A stretch of DNA of 64,000 bases from Pseudomonas sp. PD9R (GTDB lineage Bacteria > Pseudomonadota > Gammaproteobacteria > Pseudomonadales > Pseudomonadaceae), in NCBI RefSeq assembly GCF_019200975.1, contig NZ_JAHTMR010000001.1:1-64000 (forward strand), written 5' to 3'. A program made the position numbers and the translations under genes. Below the pieces are notes generated by a model. That model was given only the letters and a program-made list of their open reading frames with translations, was not told the DNA's origin and did not search any database. Positions 34,447 through 43,226 of the stretch are shown here, one piece after another. Positions within the stretch are counted from its first letter, which is position 1; every line of letters begins with the position of its first letter.

Positions 34447-35442
34447 TTATTTAGCGACCTTGCCCAACAGGCGCAGGCGGCTCACACCACCGTCCGGGAA
34501 CACGTTCAGGCGGATGTGGGTGATTGGGCCCAGTGCCTTGATCTGCTCGGCGAAGGTGTGCTCGGCGTGCATTTCCAGTTTCTGGCTTGGCAGCAGTTCG
34601 CGCCAGAACAGCGATTGGGTTTCGATCTGGCTGTCAGTGCCGCCCTTGACGAACGCGCCCTGGATCGAGCAGCTGTCCGGGTAGTTGCCCTTGAAGTGCA
34701 AGGTGTCGACGACGATTTTCTCGATCTCGCCCGGGTGACCCAGTGCGACGATGACCCAGTCGTTGCCCGGCGTACGACGACGTGCGGTTTCCCAACCGTC
34801 GCCCATGTTGATGCCACGGCCCGGGTTGAGGATGTTGCTCATGCGACCGAAGTGTTCATCGGAGCAGGCGAGGGCGCGGCCACCGTTGAGGGCTGCAGCC
34901 AGGTCAACCTGCTCGTTGTCGCCAACGGCCGACCAGTCGCGGTGCGGAACGCCGTACACGCGCAGACGGGCGACACCGCCGTCCGGGTAGATGTTGAAAC
35001 GCAGATGGCTGAAGGCCTGGTCGTTGTTGATTTCGTGGAAGTGATGGCTGTTGCCTTGCAGCTCGACGGCAGACAGTACTTCAACCCACTGAGTGTTTTC
35101 GGTCGGCTCGCCGGAGGCCAGGAAGCACGCTTCGAGGGAGGCCGACGGCGGGAAGTTGCCGGTGAAGAATGAAGTGTCGATGTCGACGCCTTTGATCGAG
35201 CCAGGCACGCCCAGGCGGATCACTGCGCTGTCGTAGCCTTCGAAACGCTTGCGGCGCGACTCCCAGCCGTCCATCCACTTGCCGTTGTCATCGAACACGC
35301 CCTCCTTCCATACGGCCGGGGTCGGTTGGAACAGACGGTTGGCGTCTGCGAACCAGTCATCGGTGACCGAGATGATTTTGGTGCCCAGGCGGGCGTCGGC
35401 CAGGTTGACGAACTTCTCGAAAGGTACGGCGTAAGCTTTCAT
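34447..35442 (-). CDS. alc: allantoicase
   Basis: 331 residues, the usual length. Two repeated jelly-roll units, seen as [16 protein letters not shown] / [24 protein letters not shown] and paired [13 protein letters not shown] / [14 protein letters not shown]. It hydrolyses allantoate to ureidoglycolate and urea. Between uraD and allA; REP downstream. Start [16 protein letters not shown] is the standard one. Confidence 0.95.
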   Translation of the reverse strand: MKAYAVPFEKFVNLADARLGTKIISVTDDWFADANRLFQPTPAVWKEGVFDDNGKWMDGWESRRKRFEGYDSAVIRLGVPGSIKGVDIDTSFFTGNFPPSASLEACFLASGEPTENTQWVEVLSAVELQGNSHHFHEINNDQAFSHLRFNIYPDGGVARLRVYGVPHRDWSAVGDNEQVDLAAALNGGRALACSDEHFGRMSNILNPGRGINMGDGWETARRRTPGNDWVIVALGHPGEIEKIVVDTLHFKGNYPDSCSIQGAFVKGGTDSQIETQSLFWRELLPSQKLEMHAEHTFAEQIKALGPITHIRLNVFPDGGVSRLRLLGKVAK

Positions 35443-35529
35443 TCTTCTTGTCTGCCTTTAATAAGTTGGCTTGGGATGCTTGCAAGGTCCTGGGCGATTT
35501 GTGCGTTCAGTTCGCCAGGACCAAGGTCG

Positions 35530-36045
35530 CTATAGGGTCAGTAATCGGAACAGGGCGATCTTGTTGATCTCCGCCAGCGCGCATTTGAATTCGGTATCGA
35601 CCGAGTTGTGAATGCGCGTTTCGAACGCTGCGAGAATCTGATGCCGGTTGCTGCCTTTTACCGCCATGATGAAGGGAAACTTGAACTTGGCTTTGTAGGC
35701 GTCGTTCAGCTCGGTGAAGCGAGAAAACTCTTCGGCCGTGCATTGGTGAATACCGGCGCCAGCCTGTTCATTGGTGCTGGCTTCGGTCAACTGGCCCTGG
35801 ACGGCGGCTTTGCCGGCCAGGTCCGGGTGAGCGTTGATCAGAGCCAACTGGCTCTCGTGATCGGCGCTCAACAGGATGTCGCTCATGCGCTGGTGCAGGG
35901 TTTCGATCTCGTCGATCGAAGCGTCCTGGCCCAGGTCAAAGGCCTTTTCGGCCACCCATGGCGAATGTTCGTAGATGTCGGCAAAAGCTTTGACGAAATC
36001 GTCGCGGCTCAGGGTCGATGGTTTCAGCGATTGAAAGGTGCTCAT
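35530..36045 (-). CDS. uraD: OHCU decarboxylase UraD
   Basis: 171 residues from MSTFQSLKPSTLSRDDFV; the start overlaps the puuE stop by 4 bases (ATGA), so the pair is translated together. All-helical OHCU family with NAHPDLAGKAAVQG (catalytic His) and FPFIMAVKGSNRHQIL. Converts 2-oxo-4-hydroxy-4-carboxy-5-ureidoimidazoline, the HiuH product, to S-allantoin. Confidence 0.95.
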   Translation of the reverse strand: MSTFQSLKPSTLSRDDFVKAFADIYEHSPWVAEKAFDLGQDASIDEIETLHQRMSDILLSADHESQLALINAHPDLAGKAAVQGQLTEASTNEQAGAGIHQCTAEEFSRFTELNDAYKAKFKFPFIMAVKGSNRHQILAAFETRIHNSVDTEFKCALAEINKIALFRLLTL

Positions 36046-36968
36046 TTGGCAGCCCCTTGGTACGGGTGGGTTTCTTGCCAGTGGCGAGCGATGTCGACGC
36101 GGCGACTGAACCACACCTGTTCATGACTTTTAGCGTATTCGATAAAGCGCTTGAGCGAGGCCAGACGCGCCGGACGGCCAATCAGGCGGCAGTGCAGGCC
36201 GATCGACAGCATTTTCGGTGCGTCGGCACCTTCGGCGTAGAGCACGTCAAACGCATCTTTCAGATATTCAAAAAAGTCGTCGCCCTTGTTGAAACCCTGG
36301 ACCTGGGTAAAACGCATGTCGTTGGTGTCCAGGGTGTACGGGATCACCAGGTGCGGCTTGCCGGTCGGATTGTTCGGTTCCCAGTAGGGCAGGTCGTCGT
36401 CGTAGGTGTCGCAGTCGTAGAGGAAACCGCCTTCTTCCATCACCAGGCGACGGGTGTTCGGGCCGGTGCGGCCGGTGTACCAGCCCAGCGGACGTTCACC
36501 GGTGATTTCGGTGAGGATGCGGATCGCTTCGAGCATGTGCTCGCGTTCCTGCGCTTCGTCCATGTACTGGTAGTCGATCCAGCGGTAGCCGTGGCTGCAG
36601 ATCTCGTGGCCGGCATCGACCATGGCACGGATCACGTCCGGGTGACGCTGGGCGGCCATGGCCACGGCGAAGATGGTCAGCGGAATATCGAATTCCTTGA
36701 ACAGTTTCAGAATCCGCCAGACGCCGGCACGGCTGCCATACTCGTAAAGGGATTCCATGCTCATGTTGCGCGCGCCTTGCAGCGGCTGCGCCGAGACCAT
36801 CTCCGAAAGGAAGGCTTCGGACTCTTTGTCGCCGTGCAGGATGTTGCGCTCGCCGCCTTCTTCGTAATTGAGTACGAAGGACAGGGCGATGCGGGCATTG
36901 CCCGGCCAGTGTGGGTGCGGAGGGTTACTGCCGTAACCGACCAGGTCGCGTGGGTAGTCAGCGCTCAC
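36042..36968 (-). CDS. puuE: allantoinase PuuE, polysaccharide-deacetylase type
   Basis: 308 residues. Cofactor-independent allantoinase of the carbohydrate esterase 4-like fold: YGSNPPHPHWPGNARIALSFVLNYEEGGE at the N-terminus, HEICSHGYRWIDYQ and GPNTRRLVMEEGGFLYDCDTYDDD. Opens the allantoin ring to allantoate. First gene of puuE-uraD; a TTGTATACAA palindrome lies 86 bases upstream. Confidence 0.95.
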   Translation of the reverse strand: MSADYPRDLVGYGSNPPHPHWPGNARIALSFVLNYEEGGERNILHGDKESEAFLSEMVSAQPLQGARNMSMESLYEYGSRAGVWRILKLFKEFDIPLTIFAVAMAAQRHPDVIRAMVDAGHEICSHGYRWIDYQYMDEAQEREHMLEAIRILTEITGERPLGWYTGRTGPNTRRLVMEEGGFLYDCDTYDDDLPYWEPNNPTGKPHLVIPYTLDTNDMRFTQVQGFNKGDDFFEYLKDAFDVLYAEGADAPKMLSIGLHCRLIGRPARLASLKRFIEYAKSHEQVWFSRRVDIARHWQETHPYQGAAK

Positions 36969-37053
36969 TGCAGTGTTCCTTTCTTATTCGTGGTGACAGT
37001 TGTGTGGCGCGCCTGAGGTTGGATGACAGGCTGGCGTCACAGCGATGGGCTGA

Positions 37054-37063
37054 TTGTATACAA
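37054..37063. promoter_or_regulatory. TTGTATACAA palindrome, puuE side
   Basis: Perfect 10-base palindrome about 90 bases upstream of puuE, next to TATATT. The form fits the FadR/FCD-type GntR operator pattern TNGTNNNACNA. Confidence 0.55.
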
Positions 37064-37259
37064 CTTTATATTCACTTTGTAAGCCTGATTTTTTGCATTT
37101 TTCGTTAACGGTCATCTTTCCGTGCTATTTACACGAACCTGCAAGAAACCTGCCTGACTGGTCAGCTTAAGGTTATGAGGTTCAGCGGGCAGGCGCTTCG
37201 ACAGCAAATCGTCGGGAAACCGGGGGATGGCGCTGGCGGTCGTAAAAATGTCGTTTTTA

Positions 37260-37269
37260 TTGTGTACAA
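37260..37269. promoter_or_regulatory. TTGTGTACAA near-palindrome, hiuH side
   Basis: One base from the 37054 site, in a T-rich setting 133 bases before the hiuH ATG. Probably bound by the same regulator. Confidence 0.5.
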
Positions 37270-37401
37270 TTTTTTTGAAAAGTGTCTTAATCAATCGCTC
37301 GCCGCAGCTTTTCGTGCTCCGAAACGGTGCGGTCTCCTTTTCACCTGACTTCGGGAGGCGCGAAGTCTGGCTGCTTCCACGCAGGCAGGCGCGCAGAATC
37401 A

Positions 37402-37755
37402 ATGGGACGTTTGACTACACACGTTTTGGACGCTGCACACGGTTGCCCGGGCAGCTCGATCAAGGTCGAGTTGTACCGCGTTGAAGGTTCGCAGCTGGAA
37501 TTGGTCGCCAGCGCGATAACTAACAGCGATGGCCGTGTCGATGCGCCGCTGTTGCAAGGCGATGACTACCGGTCCGGGGTTTATCAGGTTCAGTTTCATG
37601 CGGGCGATTACTACCGCGCCCGTGGTGTACAGCTGCCGGAGCCGGCTTTCCTGGATGTTGTGGTGCTGCGTTTCGGCATCTCGGCTGAACAGGATCATTA
37701 CCATGTGCCGCTGCTGATTTCGCCTTACAGCTATTCCACGTACCGCGGCAGCTGA
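37402..37755 (+). CDS. hiuH: 5-hydroxyisourate hydrolase (transthyretin-related)
   Basis: 117 residues from MGRLTTHVLDAAHGCPG. HIUase signature: THVLDAAHG at the start, GDYYRARG, HYHVPLLISPYSYSTYRGS at the end with the diagnostic YRGS tail. Opens 5-hydroxyisourate, the PuuD product, to OHCU for UraD. Divergent from puuE-uraD, followed by an intrinsic terminator. Confidence 0.95.
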   Translation: MGRLTTHVLDAAHGCPGSSIKVELYRVEGSQLELVASAITNSDGRVDAPLLQGDDYRSGVYQVQFHAGDYYRARGVQLPEPAFLDVVVLRFGISAEQDHYHVPLLISPYSYSTYRGS

Positions 37756-37812
37756 TCCCCCAAGCAGCTGCCTCACCCTGGAAGCGACTGCGCATATAGC
37801 TTCTTTGGTCTT

Positions 37813-37841
37813 TCGCCCGCTCACACTGCGGGCTTTTTTTC
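37813..37841 (+). terminator. intrinsic terminator of hiuH
   Basis: GCCCGC-TCACACT-GCGGGC stem followed by seven T, 60 bases past the stop. Confidence 0.88.
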
Positions 37842-37854
37842 GTCTGCCGGAAAG

Positions 37855-37938
37855 TCAAAAGATCGAACCCTGCGGCAGCTCCTGCACCGACCAATGTAGG
37901 AGCTGCCGAGTGAAACGACGCTGCGATCTTTTGATCTT
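37855..37938. repeat. REP doublet, family A, degenerate
   Basis: Left arm AAAAGATCGAACCCTGCGGC is worn, right arm GCCGAGTGAAACGACGCTGC carries an insertion like that at 11584-11610. Confidence 0.75.
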
Positions 37939-37940
37939 GC

Positions 37941-38567
37941 TTAACGGCTCAACAACGACGCCGCACCCGCACCACCAAACAACGCCGCACTGATCCGATT
38001 GAACCAACTCTGCCCCTTGCCACTTCGCAAATACCGCGCCGCTCCATGGGCACCCAGCCCATAAGCCAACTTGCACAGCAGATCCAGCACGGTCCAGGTC
38101 GCGATCATCACCAGCAGTTGCGGCAGAAACGGCTGTTCAGCGCTCAAGAACTGCGGCAGAAACGCGGCGAAGAACAGAATGTCTTTCGGATTACTGGCGC
38201 CGAGCATGAACGCGCGGCCGAACAGTGCGCGAAAGCGCGGCACAGGTGCAGCCTGCGGCACTTCGGCGCCGTGGGAAGGCTGGCGCGATTGCTGCCAGCT
38301 CTGCCAGGCGAGGTAGAACAGGTACAGCGCGCCAACGATTTTCAGCGCACTGAACAACTGTTCCGACGCCAGCAGCAGGGCGCCCAGACCCAATGCCGAA
38401 GCACTCAACAGGCAGATCGAAGCAATCACCCCACCGAGAAACGCCGGGTAAGAACGGACTAGGCCGTAGTTCAAACTGTTGCTGATCATCAGTAAAGACA
38501 GTGGCCCCGGGATCAGGATCACCACCAGTGCAGCGCCGCTGAACAGCAGCCAGGTTTCCAGACTCAT
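37941..38567 (-). CDS. LysE-family amino acid exporter
   Basis: 208 residues from MSLETWLLFSGAALVVILIPGP, whose ATG follows GGAGGAAAG; the frame to 38597 adds ten residues. About six membrane helices with the LysE/RhtB signature PGPLSLLMISNSLNYG and LGASNPKDILFFAAFLPQF. Predicted exporter of an amino acid or derivative; substrate unknown. Same direction as the NCS2 permease and just downstream of its terminator. Confidence 0.88.
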   Translation of the reverse strand: MSLETWLLFSGAALVVILIPGPLSLLMISNSLNYGLVRSYPAFLGGVIASICLLSASALGLGALLLASEQLFSALKIVGALYLFYLAWQSWQQSRQPSHGAEVPQAAPVPRFRALFGRAFMLGASNPKDILFFAAFLPQFLSAEQPFLPQLLVMIATWTVLDLLCKLAYGLGAHGAARYLRSGKGQSWFNRISAALFGGAGAASLLSR

Positions 38568-38586
38568 CACTTTCCTCCATTTGCAC

Positions 38587-38616
38587 AAAAGCCTCACCCG
38601 ACGGGGTGAGGCTGTT
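38587..38616 (-). terminator. intrinsic terminator of the NCS2 permease gene
   Basis: Leftward GCCTCACCC-CGTC-GGGTGAGGC stem of 9 base pairs then TTTTG; between the permease stop and the lysE-type start. Confidence 0.75.
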
Positions 38617-38639
38617 TTGAAGCGCGAACCGCGTAAGGT

Positions 38640-39989
38640 TTACAAGAAGATGAACTTCGCGATGAAGATCGCGCAGAGCACCCACAGACTCGCGGAAATT
38701 TCCTTGAACTTGCCAGTGCCGGCCTTCAGCACCACATAAGTGATGAAGCCCAGCGCGATACCGTCGGCGACCGAGAAGGTCAGGGGCATCATGATTGCAG
38801 TGACGATCGCCGGAATGCTGTCGGTCGCTTCGTCCCACTCGATGTGCTTCATGCCGCCCATCATCAGCATTGCCACGTAAATCAGTGCGCCGGCGGTTGC
38901 GTAGGCGGGGATCATTCCGGCCAGCGGTGCGAAGAACATGGCTGCAATAAATAGCACACCTACGGTCACAGCGGTAAGACCAGTCCGACCACCAGCCGCT
39001 ACACCAGCGGCACTTTCCACGTAACTTGTGACGGGAGGAACGCCGACAATCGCACCAAATACGCTGGAAGCACTGTCGGCTTTCATGGCGCGGGAAAGGT
39101 TTTCGATCCGACCGTCAGCGCCCACCAGATTGGCGCGCTGGGCAACGCCCATCAGGGTGCCAGCGGTGTCGAACATGTGCACGAAGAGGAAAGCCAGTAC
39201 CACGCTGATCATGCTGACGTTGAACACGCCGGCGAGGTTCATGGCCATCCAGGTCGGGGCCAGGCTCGGCGGGGCCGACATGATCCCTTCGTAATGCACC
39301 AGGCCCAGACCCCAACCGGCCAGGGTCACGGTGATGATGCTGATGAGGATTGCGCCGAAGACTTTGTGGTAGCTGAGCACGGCGATCATCAAGAAGCAGA
39401 CGGCGGCCAGCAGCGGTCCAGGCTCGCGCAGGGAGCCGAGTTTGATCAAGGTCGCCGGGCTATCGACGACGATACCCGCGGTTTTCAACCCGATCAGCCC
39501 CAGGAACAAGCCGACTCCGGCGCCCATGGCGAAGCGCAGACTCACGGGAATACTGTTGAGCAGCCATTCGCGGATGCGCGAGAAGGTCAGGATCATGAAC
39601 AGCACACCGGAAACGAACACCGCACCGAGCGCGGTTTCCCAGTTGTAGCCCATGGTGCCGACCACGGTGTAAGTGAAGAAGGCGTTCAGGCCCATGCCCG
39701 GCGCCAGGCCGACTGGCCAGTTGGCGTACAGGCCCATCAACAGGCAACCCAATGCAGCAGCGATGCAAGTCGCGACGAATGCCGCACCGTGATCGATCCC
39801 GGCGTCGGCCATGATGTTGGGGTTGACGAAGATGATGTAGGCCATGGTGATGAAGGTTGTCAGACCGGCAATCAACTCGGTCTTCACCGTGGTGCCATGC
39901 AAGCTGAGTTTAAAGATGCGCTCCAGCCAGCCATTGCGTAAAGGCGGCGAGAGATCCAGCGTCGATGCTTCGGATTTGCGGCTTTCCAC
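38640..39989 (-). CDS. NCS2 (AzgA-like) guanine/hypoxanthine permease
   Basis: 449 residues, about 13 membrane helices. AzgA/GhxP branch of NCS2: FKLSLHGTTVKTELIAGLTTFITMAYIIFVNP at the start, NWPVGLAPGMGLNAFFTYTVV, HMFDTAGTLMGVAQRA and PVTSYVESAAGVAAGGRTGL. Imports a purine base with protons; hypoxanthine, guanine or adenine cannot be told apart. A TTGTGTACAA site about 130 bases upstream matches those near puuE and hiuH, so it is probably co-regulated with urate catabolism. Confidence 0.9.
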   Translation of the reverse strand: MESRKSEASTLDLSPPLRNGWLERIFKLSLHGTTVKTELIAGLTTFITMAYIIFVNPNIMADAGIDHGAAFVATCIAAALGCLLMGLYANWPVGLAPGMGLNAFFTYTVVGTMGYNWETALGAVFVSGVLFMILTFSRIREWLLNSIPVSLRFAMGAGVGLFLGLIGLKTAGIVVDSPATLIKLGSLREPGPLLAAVCFLMIAVLSYHKVFGAILISIITVTLAGWGLGLVHYEGIMSAPPSLAPTWMAMNLAGVFNVSMISVVLAFLFVHMFDTAGTLMGVAQRANLVGADGRIENLSRAMKADSASSVFGAIVGVPPVTSYVESAAGVAAGGRTGLTAVTVGVLFIAAMFFAPLAGMIPAYATAGALIYVAMLMMGGMKHIEWDEATDSIPAIVTAIMMPLTFSVADGIALGFITYVVLKAGTGKFKEISASLWVLCAIFIAKFIFL

Positions 39990-40118
39990 AGCGAGTACTC
40001 CTCAAGAGTTTTATTGTTATTTCCAGGGCCGGATCCGAGAGGGTGGCAGCAGCCCTTTGAGGCACTTGCGAATTTGTTGACCGCTTGGTCAGGAACTCGC
40101 ACGAAGTGGATTATGCTT

Positions 40119-40128
40119 TTGTGTACAA
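40119..40128. promoter_or_regulatory. TTGTGTACAA site upstream of the purine permease
   Basis: Identical in form to the hiuH-side site; 130 bases before the permease start. Confidence 0.5.
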
Positions 40129-40200
40129 ATAAAGCAAATATTGTTTTTGATTTTGTGGACGAAAAGTTTGGCAATAGGGATATATCGCCGGAAAGGACGC

Positions 40201-40266
40201 CTTCGCGGGCAAGCCTCGCTCCTGCGGGGTATTGGTGAACCGTAGGAGCGAGGCTTGCCCGCGAAG
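40201..40266. repeat. REP doublet, family C
   Basis: CTTCGCGGGCAAGCCTCGCT and its mirror with a 20-base spacer. Confidence 0.9.
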
Positions 40267-40278
40267 ACTGGCTTGAGA

Positions 40279-40722
40279 TCACATCTTCTGCTGGTTCTCC
40301 CCCAGCGCCAGGTTCACCGCCAACCACCCATTCACCGCCGTCTCCCCGGCTTCGGCAAACACCCGCTCCAGCAATTTCACCTGCTCGCGACGCAATGACT
40401 GCTCAAACCGTGCGCCATCGTCGGTCAGCTCCAGCAGCCGTTTACGTTTATCCGTCTCGGGTGCAGCGCTGTTCACCAAATGCATTTCCACCAATTGCCG
40501 CAGCGGCATGTTCAGCGCCTGCTTGCTCACGCCGAGCAATGCCAGCAGCTCTTTGACGCTCAGGCTCGGATAGCGGGCGATGAAAAACACGATGCGCTGA
40601 TGCACCCGACTCAAGCCGCGACGCTCAAGCATTTCGTCGGCCTTGGCGGTGAAGGCTTGGTAGCCGAAGAAAAACGCTTCCATGGCTTGTTGCTGGGAAA
40701 TCGGGTTTTTAAGGTCAAGCAT
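40279..40722 (-). CDS. MarR-family transcriptional regulator
   Basis: 147 residues, compact MarR winged-helix dimer type: RVHQRIVFFIARYPSLSVKELLALLGVSKQALNMPLRQLVE carries the recognition helix, and RKRLLELTDDGARF the wing. Divergent from the aminotransferase gene 80 bases away, which may be its target. No ligand can be inferred. Confidence 0.85.
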   Translation of the reverse strand: MLDLKNPISQQQAMEAFFFGYQAFTAKADEMLERRGLSRVHQRIVFFIARYPSLSVKELLALLGVSKQALNMPLRQLVEMHLVNSAAPETDKRKRLLELTDDGARFEQSLRREQVKLLERVFAEAGETAVNGWLAVNLALGENQQKM

Positions 40723-40804
40723 GTTGACGTATCCGCTCGGGCTGTCGTAATTTCGGTCAACAAGTTTGACTCATTTTTCTCTGGCCTCGCTACCGGTGAC
40801 TCAC

Positions 40805-41971
40805 ATGGCTTTTTCCGAACGTGTCTCGCGCCTTAAAAGTTCTTTGATCCGTGAAATCCTCGCTGCGGCCCAGCGTCCGGAGGTAATGTCTTTCGCCGGG
40901 GGCTTGCCGGCTGAAGCCATGCTGCCGAAGGTCGAATGGGCCGACATGCCAGTGTCCATGGGTCAATACGGCATGAGCGAAGGCGAACCGGCGTTGCGCG
41001 AAGCGTTGGCCGTCCAGGCTCGCGCACTCGGTATACATTGCGAGGCAAATCAGGTGCTGGTGGTCAGTGGCTCCCAGCAAACCCTCGATCTGGCGGCCAA
41101 GCTCTATATCGATAAAGGCACCGAGATTCTGCTGGAGGCACCGACGTATCTGGCGGCCTTGCAGATCTTCCAATTGTTCGGCGCAGACTGCATCACTGTC
41201 CCGCTGCAAGCGGATGGCCCGGACTTGGCGCAATTACGCACCCGTCTGCAAAAACACCGTCCGGCGTTCATCTACCTGATCCCGACCTTCCAGAATCCCT
41301 CGGCCGTGCGTTACAGCGAAGCCAAGCGCGATGCGGTGGCGGCTTTACTCGATGAGTTCGGTGTGACCCTGATTGAAGACGAGCCTTACCGCGAGCTGAC
41401 CTTCGACGGCGGCAGTGCGACGCCGATTGTCAGTCGTTTGAAAAAATCCAGCTGGATATATACCGGCACCGTGTCGAAAACCTTGTTGCCGGGATTGCGT
41501 GTCGGCTATTTGATCGCCAGTCCTGACCTGTTCCCACATTTGCTGCGGCTCAAGCAGTCGGCGGACCTACACACCAATAGGATCGGCCAGTGGCAAGCAC
41601 TGCAATGGATTGGCACGGAGCAGTATCAGCGGCACCTCAGTGAGTTGCGCGATTTCTATCGGGTGCGACGCGACGCATTTCAGGTAGCGCTTGAAACGCA
41701 CTTTTCCGATCTGGCACATTGGAACGTGCCGCAGGGTGGGCTGTTTTTCTGGCTGACGCTCAAGCAACCGCTGGATACGCGCACGTTACTTAACGCCGCG
41801 TTGGCGAATGATGTGGCGTTCATGCCGGGTGAGCCATTTTTCCCTGAGCCGGAGAACCATCCGGGGCATATACGTCTGAACTTCAGTCATATCGACCCGA
41901 CGCGGCTGGATGAAGGGCTCAAGCGATTGGCGGCGGTGGTGCGCCAGGCCCAGGCTGCCGAAGCGGCCTGA
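40805..41971 (+). CDS. PLP-dependent class I/II aminotransferase
   Basis: 388 residues from MAFSERVSRLKSSLIREIL; the longer frame to 40766 lacks support. Fold type I: VSGSQQTLDLAAKLYID, PTFQNPSAVRYS (Asn), EDEPYRELTF (Asp), and the PLP lysine in TGTVSKTLLPGLRVGYL near 231. It belongs to the 2-aminoadipate/aromatic aminotransferase-like group (the domain also found in MocR regulators, here without the DNA-binding part). Substrate unknown. Followed by a terminator and a REP. Confidence 0.88.
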   Translation: MAFSERVSRLKSSLIREILAAAQRPEVMSFAGGLPAEAMLPKVEWADMPVSMGQYGMSEGEPALREALAVQARALGIHCEANQVLVVSGSQQTLDLAAKLYIDKGTEILLEAPTYLAALQIFQLFGADCITVPLQADGPDLAQLRTRLQKHRPAFIYLIPTFQNPSAVRYSEAKRDAVAALLDEFGVTLIEDEPYRELTFDGGSATPIVSRLKKSSWIYTGTVSKTLLPGLRVGYLIASPDLFPHLLRLKQSADLHTNRIGQWQALQWIGTEQYQRHLSELRDFYRVRRDAFQVALETHFSDLAHWNVPQGGLFFWLTLKQPLDTRTLLNAALANDVAFMPGEPFFPEPENHPGHIRLNFSHIDPTRLDEGLKRLAAVVRQAQAAEAA

Positions 41972-41977
41972 AGATAG

Positions 41978-42010
41978 AAAAACCGGCTCAAGGGCCGGTT
42001 TCTGTTTGTC
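41978..42010 (+). terminator. intrinsic terminator of the aminotransferase gene
   Basis: AACCGGC-TCAAGG-GCCGGTT then TCTGTTTG; modest U-tract, right after the stop. Confidence 0.7.
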
Positions 42011-42037
42011 TGGAGTTTGCGGTGTTTGAATCGACGC

Positions 42038-42102
42038 CTTCGCGGGCAAGCCTCGCTCCTAAAGGATTTGGCAAACAGTAGGAGCGAGGCTTGCCCGCGA
42101 AG
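42038..42102. repeat. REP doublet, family C
   Basis: CTTCGCGGGCAAGCCTCGCT and mirror, spacer about 20 bases. Confidence 0.9.
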
Positions 42103-42128
42103 AGGACATCAATCACAACACAAAAACA

Positions 42129-42500
42129 TCAGGCTGCCGCGAAACGCTTGTCCAGGTAATCAATGATCACCTTGGATTCATACATCCAGGTGGTCTGGCC
42201 ATTTTCTTCGATGCGCAGGCACGGCACTTTGATCTTGCCACCTTGCTCCAGCAGTGTCTGGCGATCCTGTTCGTTGTTCTTCGCGTCACGCAACGCCACC
42301 GGCACGTTCAGGCGGCGCAGGGTGCGGCGGGTTTTCACGCAGAACGGGCAGGCATGAAACTGATAGAGGGTCAGGTCTTTGGCGGCGGAGTTGATCTTAG
42401 CCTGGACCTCGGCCGGGCGCTGCTTCTTGCCCGGACGAGTGAGGAAGTCGATGAAGATGATCAGTTGGCCAAGGCCGACACGAAGCGCTTTTACGAACAC
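42129..42500 (-). CDS. glutaredoxin / GST N-terminal domain protein
   Basis: 123 residues. A hydrophobic N-terminus (GLGQLIIFIDFLTRP) may anchor it to the membrane, followed by a thioredoxin-fold domain with the redox motif CPFC near 52 and the cis-Pro region KVPCLRIEENG. Predicted glutathione-linked oxidoreductase. Same strand as folE with a terminator in between, so independently transcribed. Confidence 0.85.
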   Translation of the reverse strand: MFVKALRVGLGQLIIFIDFLTRPGKKQRPAEVQAKINSAAKDLTLYQFHACPFCVKTRRTLRRLNVPVALRDAKNNEQDRQTLLEQGGKIKVPCLRIEENGQTTWMYESKVIIDYLDKRFAAA

Positions 42501-42561
42501 GTTGAAAGCCTCACGGTGGAGATGAAGAAAGGCGCGCAGCTTACCTGATTTTTAGCGGACG

Positions 42562-42590
42562 AAAAAAACCGGCGATGAATGCCGGTTTTC
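42562..42590 (-). terminator. intrinsic terminator of folE
   Basis: AACCGGC-ATTCATC-GCCGGTT read leftwards, then seven U; 14 bases past the folE stop. Confidence 0.88.
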
Positions 42591-42603
42591 TTCGAGTTGC
42601 GAA

Positions 42604-43149
42604 TTACTTGATGAGGCTGAGGAATTCGCTGCGGGTCGCGGCGTTCTCGCGGAACTCACCGAGCATCACCGAGGTGATCATCGACGAATTCTGTTTTTCC
42701 ACACCGCGCATCATCATGCACATGTGCTTGGCCTCGATCACTACAGCAACGCCCAGGGCACCGGTGACTTGCTGGACTGCATCGGCGATCTGTCGGCTGA
42801 GGTTTTCCTGGATCTGCAGGCGGCGGGCGTACATATCGACGATCCGCGCGACTTTCGACAATCCCAGGACCTTGCCACTCGGGATGTAAGCAACATGGGC
42901 CTTGCCGATGAACGGCAGCAGGTGGTGTTCGCACAACGAGTACAACTCGATGTCCTTGACCAGCACCATTTCGCTGTTGTCGGAGCTGAACAAGGCACCG
43001 TTGGTGACTTCTTCGAGTGTTTGTTCATAACCGCGGCAGAGGTACTGCATGGCTTTGGCGGCACGTTTTGGCGTGTCGAGCAGGCCCTCGCGGGAGACGT
43101 CCTCGCCCAGTTGGCCGAGAATCGCGGTGTAATTCTGTTCCAGGGACAT
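42604..43149 (-). CDS. folE: GTP cyclohydrolase I
   Basis: 181 residues. Family signatures: [33 protein letters not shown] (zinc-binding Cys and His), [34 protein letters not shown], and [10 protein letters not shown]. It converts GTP to dihydroneopterin triphosphate, first step of folate and tetrahydromonapterin synthesis. Zinc Cys/His residues are intact. Downstream of the Smr gene on the same strand with 78 bases between. Confidence 0.96.
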   Translation of the reverse strand: MSLEQNYTAILGQLGEDVSREGLLDTPKRAAKAMQYLCRGYEQTLEEVTNGALFSSDNSEMVLVKDIELYSLCEHHLLPFIGKAHVAYIPSGKVLGLSKVARIVDMYARRLQIQENLSRQIADAVQQVTGALGVAVVIEAKHMCMMMRGVEKQNSSMITSVMLGEFRENAATRSEFLSLIK

Positions 43150-43226
43150 GAAACTACCTGTGGGATTTTACGCAAAGGGCAAGGGTACGGTGGCAGGCAC
43201 GACGCTGCAAGCGTGAAGCAACAGCT

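Larger units (their letters stand above)
36969..37401. promoter_or_regulatory. divergent promoter region puuE / hiuH
   Basis: A 433-base gap without a gene. Contains two 10-base palindromes of the same type (37054-37063 and 37260-37269) in AT-rich surroundings, one near each side. No second structure of note. Confidence 0.6.
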
